A program made the position numbers and the translations under genes. Source: an uncultured Candidatus Melainabacteria bacterium (GTDB lineage Bacteria; Cyanobacteriota; Vampirovibrionia; Gastranaerophilales; Gastranaerophilaceae). Taken from it: DNA of 64,000 nt. The DNA lies in assembly GCA_947525005.1 (NCBI GenBank), contig CANNUY010000004.1, positions 94,661-158,660 on the forward strand, in the 5' to 3' direction. The notes under the pieces were generated by a model, which was not told the DNA's origin, searched no databases, and saw only the letters and a list, made by a program, of their open reading frames with translations. Positions 9,521 through 19,115 of this stretch are shown here, piece after piece (within the stretch, counting starts at the first letter, position 1; each line of letters starts with the position of its first letter).

Positions 9521-10588
9521 ATGTTCAAAGATATTATTAAACAAATTTTCAAAGACAAATTCGCATCAGTTGCACTTATTATTCTAATATTTATGTATAC
9601 GTGCATATTATTTGCTAATTTTATTGCACCTTATTCTAACAATTTTTCAGATAGAAGTTTATCTTATGCTCCACCTTCTACAATTTATTTGATAGATGAA
9701 AATGGTAGATTTTCAAAACCTTATTTTTATAATTTCAAAAGGACTTTTGAACCTAAACTTTATCAAAATATTTATACATTAGACACTTCAAAAAAACATT
9801 ATGTAAAAATACTTACAAAAGGCGAAGAATACAAGATTTGTGGAATAATACCTTGCTCAATCCATTTATTTGGGACAGATAAAGATGGAAGATTATTCTT
9901 GTTAGGAACGGATATAAACGGTCGAGATGTATTTTCTAGACTTTTGTTTGGTGGAAGAATATCACTAACTATAGGTTTCTTAGCTTTATTTATACTATTT
10001 CCAATAGGCTTAATTTATGGTGGGATATCAGGTTATTTTGGTGGAAAAATTGACGTATTAATGATGAGATTTGCAGAAGCTGTTATGGCAATACCTAGTT
10101 TTTATTTACTTATTATACTTGCATCTATTTTGCCAGCAAACATGACAAGCATACAACGGTTCACACTTATTGTGATAATACTTGCATTAATTGGTTGGGC
10201 AGGATTTGCGAGAGTAGTTCGAGGAATGGTACTTTCTATCAAAAACGAAGAATTTGTTCAATCTGCAAGAACCATTGGTGCATCAAAAATGAGAATAATT
10301 TTAAAACATATATTGCCACAGACGACTAGCTATGTAATTATTGCAATGACCTTAAGTGTACCATCATATATATTATCAGAATCAGGCTTAAGCTTTTTGG
10401 GATTAGGTATACAACAACCAGATGCAAGCTGGGGTAATATGCTGAAAGAAGCTCAAGAATATATCAATATTTTATATAGACCTTGGCTTTTAACTCCTGG
10501 AGTGTTGATTTTTATTGCAGTACTTTGCTTTAACTTGATTGGCGATACAGTACGAGATATTTTAGACCCTAAAGGCAAGATGAGATAA
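9521..10588 (+). CDS. Peptide ABC transporter permease (OppC/DppC type)
   Basis: 355 residues, three bases after the previous gene. After the first membrane helix there is an ~80-residue periplasmic insertion before the conserved LLGTDINGRDVFSRLLFGGRIS. A shorter look-alike, LFGTDKDGR, sits within the insertion. Such an enlarged N-terminal loop is known from YejE-type permeases. The EAA loop is ARTIGASKMRIILKHILPQ and five more helices are visible. It forms the membrane channel with the OppB-like partner. The operon ends here. Confidence 0.92.
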   Translation: MFKDIIKQIFKDKFASVALIILIFMYTCILFANFIAPYSNNFSDRSLSYAPPSTIYLIDENGRFSKPYFYNFKRTFEPKLYQNIYTLDTSKKHYVKILTKGEEYKICGIIPCSIHLFGTDKDGRLFLLGTDINGRDVFSRLLFGGRISLTIGFLALFILFPIGLIYGGISGYFGGKIDVLMMRFAEAVMAIPSFYLLIILASILPANMTSIQRFTLIVIILALIGWAGFARVVRGMVLSIKNEEFVQSARTIGASKMRIILKHILPQTTSYVIIAMTLSVPSYILSESGLSFLGLGIQQPDASWGNMLKEAQEYINILYRPWLLTPGVLIFIAVLCFNLIGDTVRDILDPKGKMR

Positions 10589-10627
10589 CTGTCACTCAAA
10601 TTAAAAAAAAACAACAGATTAATAAAT

Positions 10628-11020
10628 TTAATGCACAAAATATTCAAGAGCCAATTCTAGTAAAGATTTTCCGAATAAGATAATACCTATAGAAACACTA
10701 ATCATTGTGCATAACATAACAGCACCAGCTGATATATCTTTTGCCATACCAACCATTCTGTTATATTTATTATGGTATATAGAATCTAGAGTAAATTCAA
10801 TCGCTGAATTTAACATTTCTGCACTAATAACAGAGGATATTGCTAATAATAATATACAAAATCTGATTGCATCAAATTTCAATAATACACCTGCCGTCAT
10901 AACAATTGATGCAACAATAAGATGCACTCTAATATTCTTCTCACTTTTTATTACTAATCTAAATCCTTTTCTTGCGTTTCGGAAAGTACTTCCAAAACCT
11001 TGTTGCTTGAATTTAGTCAT
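10628..11020 (-). CDS. dgkA: Diacylglycerol/undecaprenol kinase
   Basis: 130 residues from the ATG at 11018-11020, which has a near-ideal AAGGAG eight bases upstream. Three membrane helices are present, with the family signatures FRNARKGFRLVIKSEKNIRVH, the acidic AEMLNSAIEFTLD (metal/ATP site) and KDISAGAVML. In bacteria with a pgpH-ybeY-dgkA order this enzyme usually phosphorylates undecaprenol to feed the wall-lipid carrier; the E. coli enzyme uses diacylglycerol. The substrate is inferred from context. The start overlaps the ybeY stop by 8 bases. Confidence 0.92.
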   Translation of the reverse strand: MTKFKQQGFGSTFRNARKGFRLVIKSEKNIRVHLIVASIVMTAGVLLKFDAIRFCILLLAISSVISAEMLNSAIEFTLDSIYHNKYNRMVGMAKDISAGAVMLCTMISVSIGIILFGKSLLELALEYFVH

Positions 11021-11642
11021 TATTATCTCCTTCGGGATTATTTTCTTCAGTTTTAATAGATATTGGGTGTTCAAATATACCTGCATATTTCAAAGCCTTC
11101 TTTTGAACACTTACAACAAAATTATAATCTTCTTCTGTCTGATGGTCAAACCCTAACAAATGTAAAATTCCGTGTGCAATTAAGAAATATAGTTGATAAT
11201 ATTTATCAACACCTGTTTTTTCAGCCTCTTGTTCAATTTTATCAAGTGCTATAATAATTTCACCAAGATTAACGTCACCATCTAATACAAACTTACTGTC
11301 ATCATCAGCGAATATAGCAAAAGTAATAATATCTGCAACATAATCCTTATCACGATAATCTCTATTAATCTGATGAGTTTTTTCTCCGTCACAAAATAAA
11401 ATATCAAAAGTAACAGTGTCAAAATCAACACTACCAAGACAAGATATTTCAAGCAAAGAGGCAATATCATCAGTAGATTGATTATTTTTATTGTTTAATT
11501 CTTCATCATTAGCACTTTGTGTTTCATCACCAGCTCCAAGATAAAACTCAACAATTTTTCTTGTAACCTTAATTACTTCTGCCTCATCAAGTTCCCATTT
11601 AGGATAAATATTTTCTGTAAATACATTTATTGTTTTATTCAT
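11013..11642 (-). CDS. ybeY: Endoribonuclease YbeY
   Basis: 209 residues if the ATG at 11640-11642 is used; an ATG nine bases further upstream is equally possible, and both lie inside the end of pgpH. The zinc-binding signature HGILHLLGFDHQ is intact. It is preceded by the usual RDKDYVADIITFAIF and GDVNLGEIII. YbeY is a single-strand RNase acting in 16S rRNA maturation and ribosome quality control. Compared with typical 150-residue homologues there is an acidic, Asn/Gln-rich insertion of ~35 residues (near residues 35-70), probably a surface loop. Confidence 0.93.
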   Translation of the reverse strand: MNKTINVFTENIYPKWELDEAEVIKVTRKIVEFYLGAGDETQSANDEELNNKNNQSTDDIASLLEISCLGSVDFDTVTFDILFCDGEKTHQINRDYRDKDYVADIITFAIFADDDSKFVLDGDVNLGEIIIALDKIEQEAEKTGVDKYYQLYFLIAHGILHLLGFDHQTEEDYNFVVSVQKKALKYAGIFEHPISIKTEENNPEGDNND

Positions 11643-13821
11643 TTTTACCATTTTCGTTATTTTTATTTTGTTCTAGCTGTTTTACTTTAGCCTCAAAATC
11701 ACTATCCATAGGACTATTTACTATTTTTGTACCATCTAATTGATTAACAATAGCTTGATGATATTTAATTCTATTATGTTGCATACCTCTCAATATTCTA
11801 TTAAAGGTAGTTGCAATAACTTTTAAATCCTTTAATGTAAGTGGACAATCTGAGAATTGACCATCATTCAAACGCTCTTTTATAATTTTATCAATAATTG
11901 CTTCAATTTCTTCATTAGAAGGTGTTTTAAGCGACCTAACAGCCGATTCAACAGCATCAGCAATCATCAGAATTCCAGTTTCTTTCATATTAGGTTTAGG
12001 ACCTGTATATCTGAATTGATCCTCTTTTACGTTTTCTATACCCTCTTCTGCAATAGCTTGATTGTAGAAATAACTAGCCAAACCTTCACCGTGGTGTTGC
12101 AAAATAAATGCATGAATAATTGTTGGTAAATGATATTCTTTTGCAAGTTCAACCCCGTCTTTTGGGTGAGCTGTAATAACCATTTTACTTAATCTTGGAT
12201 TAAGTTTTGTATGAGGGTTTTCAATTCCAAAATAAGATTGGTTTTCAACAAAGAATAATGGTCTTTTTAATTTCCCAATATCGTGATAAAAAGAACCTAC
12301 TCTTGCTAAAATAGGGTTTGCGCCAATAGCTTCAGCAGCAGCTTCAGCCAAATTTGATACCATCAAACTATGATGATAAGTACCAGGAGCTTCAAACTGT
12401 AAACGCTTTAAAAGAGGTTGATTATGGTCTGCTAATTCTGCCAATCCGTAAGGAGTTATTATACCAAACGAACTTTCTAATATTGGTAAAGTTCCAAGTG
12501 CAATAATTCCACTCAAAATACCATTTATGAAAATCAAACATAAATCTCTCAATATCATTAAGTTATCAACATCAATCAAGAATTTTTCGAGCAAATAAAT
12601 ACACGCAACAATAATTACACCTGCTAGAGATATTTTTAAGCCTGTCAAAATCAAGTCAAAACGTCTTGAGAACTTAATTCTTGAAATAGCAATCATTGAA
12701 ACAACATTTATAAAAATAAACGATGATGTAAACTCAATACCGTAATGTAATCCAATGGTCAAAAGAGCAAGCATAAGCATAGAAGCAAAACCTGCAATTC
12801 TTGCGTTTGTAAAAATAGCCAAAATAATTATAAACGCAGGGAATGGCAAAATATACGGTGAAAAACCTGTTGGCATAGTAACCGACATTAAAGCAAGTAA
12901 AATAGCTAAAAATCCAGTTATAACCAAGTGATGAGAATCTAATAGTTTTCTATCAAAACTCTTTTCATATTGTAAAAAGATATATGTTGAAAACAAAACT
13001 AATAAGAAAATTCCCATAATTCCAGCGAAATTAAGTTCAAATACGTTATATCCAGCTTCCCTTAAAGCATCTTTTTTAAGTTTAGTAACAGGTTCACCTT
13101 CAAAAAGAATCTTGTCACCTTTTTTGAATACTACTTCATAAGGCTTAACAGAGTTTTGAGCATTTTTCTTTGCAATTTCAGTTGCCAAATCATCTACAAC
13201 AAGGTTTGGTGTGATGATTTCTTTAAGTAATGCTGTAATAACTGTTACTTGGTTTCTTGGGGTGTTTGCAGGTATATTTCTTTGGATAAGCTTATCTAGT
13301 TTTTCATTTTCATAACTGCTTTCTGTTATACCAATATTCAAAACTTTAACTAAGGTAAGCTTTGCCTTATCAAACATTTTTTGTAAATCCTGTTCAGAAG
13401 CAAGTAAAAGATAGTTCGCAAGATATGCTTTTCTTGATTGACTTTGAATATCAAATAACAATGATAACTCATCTTTTTTAGTTAAATCATTTACATTTTT
13501 GTTTCTTATTTGTTGGATTGAATTTTGTAAAGTATCAAGATTTACTTTAATAAACTCGTCTTCTGCAGGAATTAAAATAGGTTCAATATTTTGTACGACA
13601 TCTTGTCGATGTTGTTCAGTACGTTTTGTATCAATTACAGTAATATTTTTTTGAGCGATAATATCTTTTTTACTTATTCCATTTTCAATAATTCTTTGAA
13701 AGAAGAAATTTTGTGATGAAATAATTATAGTCATTATAAGAGAAAAGCAAATAAACAATAGAATATCAGTAACTTTGTATCCCTGTAGACGTTCTTTTAT
13801 ACGATTATATAATTCAAACAT
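11635..13821 (-). CDS. pgpH: Seven-helix membrane HD phosphohydrolase, c-di-AMP phosphodiesterase family
   Basis: 728 residues; start supported by AAAGGA upstream. One N-terminal helix is followed by a ~220-residue extracellular domain (7TMR-HDED type). A seven-helix membrane block follows, then a cytoplasmic HD domain: TYHHSLMVSNLAEAAAEAIG (H483/H484), SFYHDIGKLKRP (H513-D514) and ILQHHGEG. This is the PgpH architecture, whose characterised members hydrolyse cyclic di-AMP. First gene of the pgpH-ybeY-dgkA operon, overlapping ybeY. Confidence 0.93.
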   Translation of the reverse strand: MFELYNRIKERLQGYKVTDILLFICFSLIMTIIISSQNFFFQRIIENGISKKDIIAQKNITVIDTKRTEQHRQDVVQNIEPILIPAEDEFIKVNLDTLQNSIQQIRNKNVNDLTKKDELSLLFDIQSQSRKAYLANYLLLASEQDLQKMFDKAKLTLVKVLNIGITESSYENEKLDKLIQRNIPANTPRNQVTVITALLKEIITPNLVVDDLATEIAKKNAQNSVKPYEVVFKKGDKILFEGEPVTKLKKDALREAGYNVFELNFAGIMGIFLLVLFSTYIFLQYEKSFDRKLLDSHHLVITGFLAILLALMSVTMPTGFSPYILPFPAFIIILAIFTNARIAGFASMLMLALLTIGLHYGIEFTSSFIFINVVSMIAISRIKFSRRFDLILTGLKISLAGVIIVACIYLLEKFLIDVDNLMILRDLCLIFINGILSGIIALGTLPILESSFGIITPYGLAELADHNQPLLKRLQFEAPGTYHHSLMVSNLAEAAAEAIGANPILARVGSFYHDIGKLKRPLFFVENQSYFGIENPHTKLNPRLSKMVITAHPKDGVELAKEYHLPTIIHAFILQHHGEGLASYFYNQAIAEEGIENVKEDQFRYTGPKPNMKETGILMIADAVESAVRSLKTPSNEEIEAIIDKIIKERLNDGQFSDCPLTLKDLKVIATTFNRILRGMQHNRIKYHQAIVNQLDGTKIVNSPMDSDFEAKVKQLEQNKNNENGKNE

Positions 13822-13966
13822 TTAGCAAATCCTTTTTTATACTTATTATCACTATGTTGTACAATAAAATTGTATTTTATACAAGTATACCACTAATTGC
13901 TATTTTAGTGTCTAATTCCTAACAAAAATCAGCTTTTTAAAGGGTATTAATCATTTTGCATGTTTT

Positions 13967-13975
13967 TGATATAAT
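13967..13975 (+). promoter_or_regulatory. Extended -10 promoter of prfA operon
   Basis: TGaTATAAT is a perfect extended -10. No good -35 is present, as expected for extended -10 promoters. The start point would be ~13982, leaving a short leader with GAGGA before the ATG at 13998. The divergent pgpH start is 146 bases away. Confidence 0.75.
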
Positions 13976-13997
13976 ACAATTAAAGAGGACAGTAACA

Positions 13998-15083
13998 ATG
14001 AAAGATATGCTAGATAAAATAAAACAGATAGAACAACGCTACAACGAACTTGGCGTGACACTTTCTGATCCAGAAGTTATTCAAGATTATAACAAATTCC
14101 GAGATTTATCAAAACAAAGAAAATCAATGGAAGAAACAGTAGAATTATATTATGCTTGGCAAAAAGCAACAGAAGCCGTAAATGATGCGAAAGAAATCAT
14201 ACACGAAGAATCTGATGAAGAAATGAAATCGTTTATGAAAGCAGAAATGGAAGAAAACGAAGCAAAGATAGCAGAATATGAAGAAAAGATGAAAGTACTT
14301 CTTCTTCCACGTGACCCAATGGACGACAAGGATATTATGTTAGAAATACGTGGTAGTGCAGGTGGTGACGAAGCAAACATCTTTGCAGGCGACTTGATGA
14401 GAATGTACCTTAGATATGCTGACAAGATGGGTTGGCAAACTCAAATTCTTAGTAAAACCGACTGTGAAGCAGGTGGTGTATCAGAAGTTATTATCTCAAT
14501 GAAAGGTGATGCCATTTATTCAAGATTAAAATATGAATCAGGCGTACACAGAGTACAAAGAGTTCCTGTAACAGAATCACAAGGAAGGGTTCACACTTCA
14601 ACAGCTACAGTTGCTGTAATGCCAGAAGTTGATGATGTTGATGTTGAGTTAAATATGAATGATGTAGAAATATCTACAGCTCGTTCAGGTGGTGCAGGTG
14701 GACAAAACGTAAACAAAGTTGAAACTGCAGCTCGTGTATTCCACAAACCAACAGGAATTATGATATTCTGTACAGAAGAACGCTCTCAGCTTCAAAACAA
14801 AGAACGTGCTTTGCAAATCTTAAAAGCAAAACTTTATGATATGGAAGTACAAAAACAAATGAAAGAAATTACCGACTTAAGACGTTCTCAAGTTGGTACA
14901 GGTGATAGAAGTGAACGTATTAGAACATACAACTTCCCTCAAGGCAGATTGACTGACCACAGACTAGGTCAAAACCTTAATGTATGGACTGTTATTGACG
15001 GGGATTTAGATGAACTAATAAACCTTCTTATTGAATATGACCAAAAACTTAAACTCGAAAAACTTGCAGAAACAGTAGAATAG
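13998..15083 (+). CDS. prfA: Peptide chain release factor 1
   Basis: 361 residues from the ATG at 13998, with GAGGA upstream; an in-frame upstream ATG (13956) lies in the promoter. Class-I release factor: the GGQ tripeptide that triggers peptidyl-tRNA hydrolysis is at residues 234-236 (SGGAGGQNVNKVET). The codon-recognition region is the RF1 type. It recognises UAA and UAG. First gene of an operon continuing into ylxR, infB, rbfA and truB. Confidence 0.97.
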   Translation: MKDMLDKIKQIEQRYNELGVTLSDPEVIQDYNKFRDLSKQRKSMEETVELYYAWQKATEAVNDAKEIIHEESDEEMKSFMKAEMEENEAKIAEYEEKMKVLLLPRDPMDDKDIMLEIRGSAGGDEANIFAGDLMRMYLRYADKMGWQTQILSKTDCEAGGVSEVIISMKGDAIYSRLKYESGVHRVQRVPVTESQGRVHTSTATVAVMPEVDDVDVELNMNDVEISTARSGGAGGQNVNKVETAARVFHKPTGIMIFCTEERSQLQNKERALQILKAKLYDMEVQKQMKEITDLRRSQVGTGDRSERIRTYNFPQGRLTDHRLGQNLNVWTVIDGDLDELINLLIEYDQKLKLEKLAETVE

Positions 15084-15091
15084 AGGTAGCT

Positions 15092-15334
15092 TTGGTTAAA
15101 CGAAAATGCATTGGTTGTGGACAACTCAAAGATAGTAAAGAACTTATCAAAATTACTAAAAATTTTCTTACAGGCCAAGTTAAAATAAACGAAAATTCAA
15201 AAATATTTGGTAGATCAGCATATCTTTGTTATAATAAAAATTGTATAGAGCAGGCATTCAAGAAAAACAGATTGAACAAAGCTCTAAAATCCTCAGAGGA
15301 TTTGAAAGGACTATTAGATGGACGGAAATATTAG
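15092..15334 (+). CDS. ylxR: YlxR-family RNA-binding protein (RNase P modulator)
   Basis: 80 residues, start codon TTG at 15092 with GAGGT five bases upstream. It has the family hallmarks RKCIGCGQLKDSKELIKI, then a glycine/arginine turn (IFGRSAYLCYNKNCIEQA) with a second cysteine pair. The fold is a small mixed alpha/beta RNA-binding protein (DUF448). Homologues, also called RnpM, modulate RNase P. It sits in its customary position directly before infB and overlaps it by 17 bases. Confidence 0.92.
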   Translation: MVKRKCIGCGQLKDSKELIKITKNFLTGQVKINENSKIFGRSAYLCYNKNCIEQAFKKNRLNKALKSSEDLKGLLDGRKY

Positions 15335-17894
15335 AGTAAGTGAATTAGCAAAAGAACTAGGGTTAACGAGCAAAGAAGTTATAGAAAAGTTTGGACAACT
15401 ATCTATACCTATCAAGTCGCATTCTAATGTTGTAACTCCATTACAAGTGCAAAAATTGAAAGATTTTATCGCAGGTGGATCTAAATTGCCTAGCAAAAAA
15501 CCAAAAGCATTTATTGTTAAAAAGAAGAAAAAAGAAAACTCTGTTCAAGAAACTACTTCAACAACTGAAAAACCACAAACAAATAAAGTTGAAAAAGTTG
15601 AAAGAATTGAACGAGTTCATAGAGTTGAAAAAGTTGAAAAAGTCGAAAAAACAGAAAATGTTGAGAAGGTAGAACACTCTGAAAAACCTGAAACAACTAG
15701 AAAGACTGTTGAAATCGTTAAGAAAGAGCCAAAAAGCAAATTAGAGATTGTAAAACGAGCTCCTATAAAACGTGTAGAAATCGTTCAACAAGGCAACAAA
15801 GTTCAACAAAGACCTTTTAAGTCAAAAGACGGATTTAACAAAAGATCTGATGATAAAAAATCTGGTGACAACGAAAAATTCTCAAAAGACAATAAACCTA
15901 AAAAGCCTATTGAACGTCATATAATTCCTCAAGATATATATGAAAATAAAGGTTTTTCAAAGAAAAAATCTACAGCTAATGACAAGAAGAAAACAAAAGA
16001 TTACAATTCTAAAAAAGAAGAACAAGAAATGATTTCTTTAGAAAAAGCAGCTGCACAACACCACAAAAAGAAAGTTGCCAAAGAAGAAGTTGTAGAAGAA
16101 GTTAAATCTATAGTAGTAGATAGAGCTATGACAATCAGCGAATTAGCTGAAAAAATTCAAAAAACACCTGCAGACATCGTTAAATTTTTGATGTTTCAAG
16201 GTATTATGGCAACAGTAAACCAACTTATTGATGTAGATGTTATCAAAAAAGTCTGTGCAAATTATGAACTTGAGGTTCTTGATGAAGACTTAGACGCATT
16301 TATTGCAGAAGAAGAAAAGAAAGAAGAAATCAAGAAACAATTAACAGATGTAGATAAAAAATTATTAAAGAAACGTGCTCCAGTTGTTAGTATCATGGGT
16401 CACGTTGACCACGGTAAAACTACATTATTAGACAGTATTCGAGCATCAAAGCACAAAATTGTATCAACAGAAGTTGGTGGTATAACACAGTCTATAGGTG
16501 CATACACAGTTTATCTTGACAACAAGAAAGAAAAGAAAATTGTATTCGTTGATACTCCTGGTCACGAAGCATTTACAGAAATGCGTGCTAGAGGTGCAAA
16601 AGCAACAGATATTGCTATTTTGGTAGTTGCAGCAGATGACGGTATAATGCCACAAACTATTGAAGCGATTAACCACGCAAGAGCAGCAGAAGTGCCTATC
16701 ATTGTTGCTGTAAACAAGATTGATAAACCTGGGGCAGACCCTGATAGAGTACTTACACAATTAACAGAACACAATCTTATTCCAGAAGAATGGGGTGGTG
16801 ACACAATTACAGTTAAAGTTTCAGCACTTCAAGGAACTGGTATAGATGAATTATTAGAATATATCTGGTTGTTAGCAGATATCAAAGAACTTAAGGCTAA
16901 TCCTAAGGCAGAAGCGTCAGGGGTTGTAATTGAGGCTAACCTTGACAAAGGTAAAGGTCCTGTGGCTACATTACTTGTACAAAACGGTACATTAAGAGCA
17001 GGTAATTGTATAGTAGTAGGAACTGCTTGTGGACGTGTAAGAGCGTTACTTTCAGACTCAGGCGAAAGATTAAAAGCAGCTGAACCTTCAACACCAGTAG
17101 AGGTACTTGGTCTTTCAGAAGTTCCATCACCTGGTGAATATTTTGAAGTTGTTAAGAACGAAAAAGAAATGAAGGCTATTGTTGCAGATCGTCAAGAAAA
17201 AGAACGTGACAAGAGATTAGATGCGATGTTACCTGCACATATCAGACGTGAATCAGGAGCTAGTGATGATGATATTCCTCAATTGAATTTGATTATCAAA
17301 GCTGATACTTATGGTTCTGCTGAAGCTGTTTCACAAGCCATTGCACAATTTGAATCAAAAGAAATTATGACAAAAATTATCCACGTTGGTGTTGGTGATA
17401 TTTCAGAAGCCGATGTTATGTTGGCATCAGCATCAGGAGCACTTATACTTGGATTTGGTGTAAAAGAAGATAACAATGCTCTTATTGCAGCAGAAAAAGA
17501 ACAAGTTGTTATCAAGAAATACGATATCATTTATCAAATCTTAGAAGATATAGAAAAAACAATGATTTCACTACTTTCACCAGAAACAAAAGAAGTTGTT
17601 GTAGGTAAAGCAGAAATCAGACAAATCTTCACTATTGGTAAGACAACCAAAATTGCTGGTTGTTATGTTACTGAAGGTAAGATTAACCGTTCAAATAAAG
17701 CTACTCTTAAACGTGATGGCAAGGTTATCTTCACAGGTGCTATTGACCAGCTTAAGAGATTTAAAGATGACGTTAAAGAAGTTGCTCAAGGTTATGAATG
17801 TGGTATATCATTCGTTAAGTTCAACGATATTGCTGAGGGTGATATTATTGAATTCTCTACTACAGAAGAAATTGAACGTACTGAATTAGAATAG
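15318..17894 (+). CDS. infB: Translation initiation factor IF-2
   Basis: 858 residues. An N-terminal IF2_N helix bundle (MDGNIRVSELAKELGLTS) is followed by a highly charged linker (~65-260) with Val-Glu-Lys repeats, then a second IF2_N domain. The GTPase domain starts with G1 GHVDHGKTT (from residue 361), with DTPGHEAF (~412) and NKID (~466). Domains II-IV end the protein. It brings initiator tRNA to the 30S subunit and drives subunit joining. The start overlaps ylxR. The linker is low-complexity and lysine-rich. Confidence 0.98.
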   Translation: MDGNIRVSELAKELGLTSKEVIEKFGQLSIPIKSHSNVVTPLQVQKLKDFIAGGSKLPSKKPKAFIVKKKKKENSVQETTSTTEKPQTNKVEKVERIERVHRVEKVEKVEKTENVEKVEHSEKPETTRKTVEIVKKEPKSKLEIVKRAPIKRVEIVQQGNKVQQRPFKSKDGFNKRSDDKKSGDNEKFSKDNKPKKPIERHIIPQDIYENKGFSKKKSTANDKKKTKDYNSKKEEQEMISLEKAAAQHHKKKVAKEEVVEEVKSIVVDRAMTISELAEKIQKTPADIVKFLMFQGIMATVNQLIDVDVIKKVCANYELEVLDEDLDAFIAEEEKKEEIKKQLTDVDKKLLKKRAPVVSIMGHVDHGKTTLLDSIRASKHKIVSTEVGGITQSIGAYTVYLDNKKEKKIVFVDTPGHEAFTEMRARGAKATDIAILVVAADDGIMPQTIEAINHARAAEVPIIVAVNKIDKPGADPDRVLTQLTEHNLIPEEWGGDTITVKVSALQGTGIDELLEYIWLLADIKELKANPKAEASGVVIEANLDKGKGPVATLLVQNGTLRAGNCIVVGTACGRVRALLSDSGERLKAAEPSTPVEVLGLSEVPSPGEYFEVVKNEKEMKAIVADRQEKERDKRLDAMLPAHIRRESGASDDDIPQLNLIIKADTYGSAEAVSQAIAQFESKEIMTKIIHVGVGDISEADVMLASASGALILGFGVKEDNNALIAAEKEQVVIKKYDIIYQILEDIEKTMISLLSPETKEVVVGKAEIRQIFTIGKTTKIAGCYVTEGKINRSNKATLKRDGKVIFTGAIDQLKRFKDDVKEVAQGYECGISFVKFNDIAEGDIIEFSTTEEIERTELE

Positions 17895-17904
17895 GATAAA
17901 ACAG

Positions 17905-18252
17905 ATGACACTAAGAAACGAACGTGTAAGAAAAGAACTTATGAGAGAAATATCTGACATCTTGAGAAAGGAAGTCAGAGGATTAAGTGGGGTTGTATCC
18001 ATCGTAAATGTAGAAGTTTCTCATGACAATTCTTATGCAAAAGTTATTTATAGCGTATTAGGTAATCCTGATGATATAGAAAAAGATAAAGAAATCATCG
18101 AAAAAAGTACGCCAAAAATCAGATACGAAGTAGGAAAACGAATTAGATTAAGACTTACTCCAGAATTAAGATTTGTATTCTCGGATTGTTTAGAACAAGG
18201 TTCACGTGTAACAGAGCTTATTAATAAGATTTCTAGAGGCGAAATCAAGTAA
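17905..18252 (+). CDS. rbfA: Ribosome-binding factor A
   Basis: 115 residues, 10 bases after infB. It has a KH-like fold with RNERVRKELMREISDILRKEV, VSIVNVEVSHDNSYAKVIYSV and the C-terminal RLRLTPELRFVFS. It assists maturation of the 30S subunit by binding near the 5' helix of 16S rRNA. Its stop overlaps the truB start by one base. Confidence 0.95.
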   Translation: MTLRNERVRKELMREISDILRKEVRGLSGVVSIVNVEVSHDNSYAKVIYSVLGNPDDIEKDKEIIEKSTPKIRYEVGKRIRLRLTPELRFVFSDCLEQGSRVTELINKISRGEIK

Positions 18253-19115
18253 TGATTGGGTTCTTAAATGTTTATAAACCTGAAGGAAAAACATCACATG
18301 ATGTTGTCGCTTTTTTGCGCCGAGTTACAAAGATAAAACAGATTGGTCACACAGGTACTCTTGACCCTTTTGCAGAAGGGGTTTTACCTATATGTATTGG
18401 TAAAGCTACACGACTTATTGAGTATTTAGAAGACGACAAAGCCTATGTTGGAACTTTTTGTTTTGGGAAATCAACTGATAGTTTTGATATAGATGGAGCT
18501 ACTATAGAAACTTTTGCTGACAAGGTTTTAGAAGATGACATTAAATTAGCTCTAAAATCATTTGAGGGAGAGATTGAACAATTACCACCTATTTATTCAG
18601 CAATTAAAGTAAATGGTAAAAAGCTATACGAATATGCTAGAGAAGGGGAAACTGTTGAAATTAGACCAAGAAAAGTTGTCATTGAAAAGATTGAATTAAA
18701 AAGTTTTGATTATAAAAAACAAGTTGCAGAAATATATATTAAATGTTCCAAAGGAACATATATTAGAAGTATTGCAAATGATTTGGGTAAAGCATTAAAT
18801 AACGGTTGCTATTTGTCAAAGCTAGTAAGAGTTCAAGCTGGTCGATTTTTAGTAAATCAGACCACTAAATTAGAAGATTTTACAACATTAGATATTGTAA
18901 AAAAACATTTAATAAACCCTCTTGAATATTTACCACTACCAAAACAAGAATTAAACGAAATTGAATATAAACGAGCTATACACGGCATGCCTATTTATAA
19001 TAGGATTGGGGTAACAGATGGAATTGTTATGTTAACCCAATCAGATATACTTGTTGGCATAGCAAAAGTTACAGATACTGGATTAAAGATATCTAAAATA
19101 TTAGTAACCGACTAA
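18252..19115 (+). CDS. truB: tRNA pseudouridine(55) synthase
   Basis: 287 residues. The catalytic motif is HTGTLDPFAEGVLPI with the nucleophilic aspartate D38. GFLNVYKPEGKTSHDVV at the N-terminus and CSKGTYIRSIANDLGKAL are also diagnostic. It makes pseudouridine 55 in the T-loop of tRNAs. Last gene of the prfA-truB run; its 3' end overlaps by four bases the 3' end of the convergent gene. Confidence 0.97.
   Translation: MIGFLNVYKPEGKTSHDVVAFLRRVTKIKQIGHTGTLDPFAEGVLPICIGKATRLIEYLEDDKAYVGTFCFGKSTDSFDIDGATIETFADKVLEDDIKLALKSFEGEIEQLPPIYSAIKVNGKKLYEYAREGETVEIRPRKVVIEKIELKSFDYKKQVAEIYIKCSKGTYIRSIANDLGKALNNGCYLSKLVRVQAGRFLVNQTTKLEDFTTLDIVKKHLINPLEYLPLPKQELNEIEYKRAIHGMPIYNRIGVTDGIVMLTQSDILVGIAKVTDTGLKISKILVTD

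Noticed and set aside
15590..15680. Val-Glu-Lys repeats in infB as a possible tandem repeat or CRISPR-like array
   Set aside because: They lie in frame in the known low-complexity linker of IF-2 and vary irregularly.
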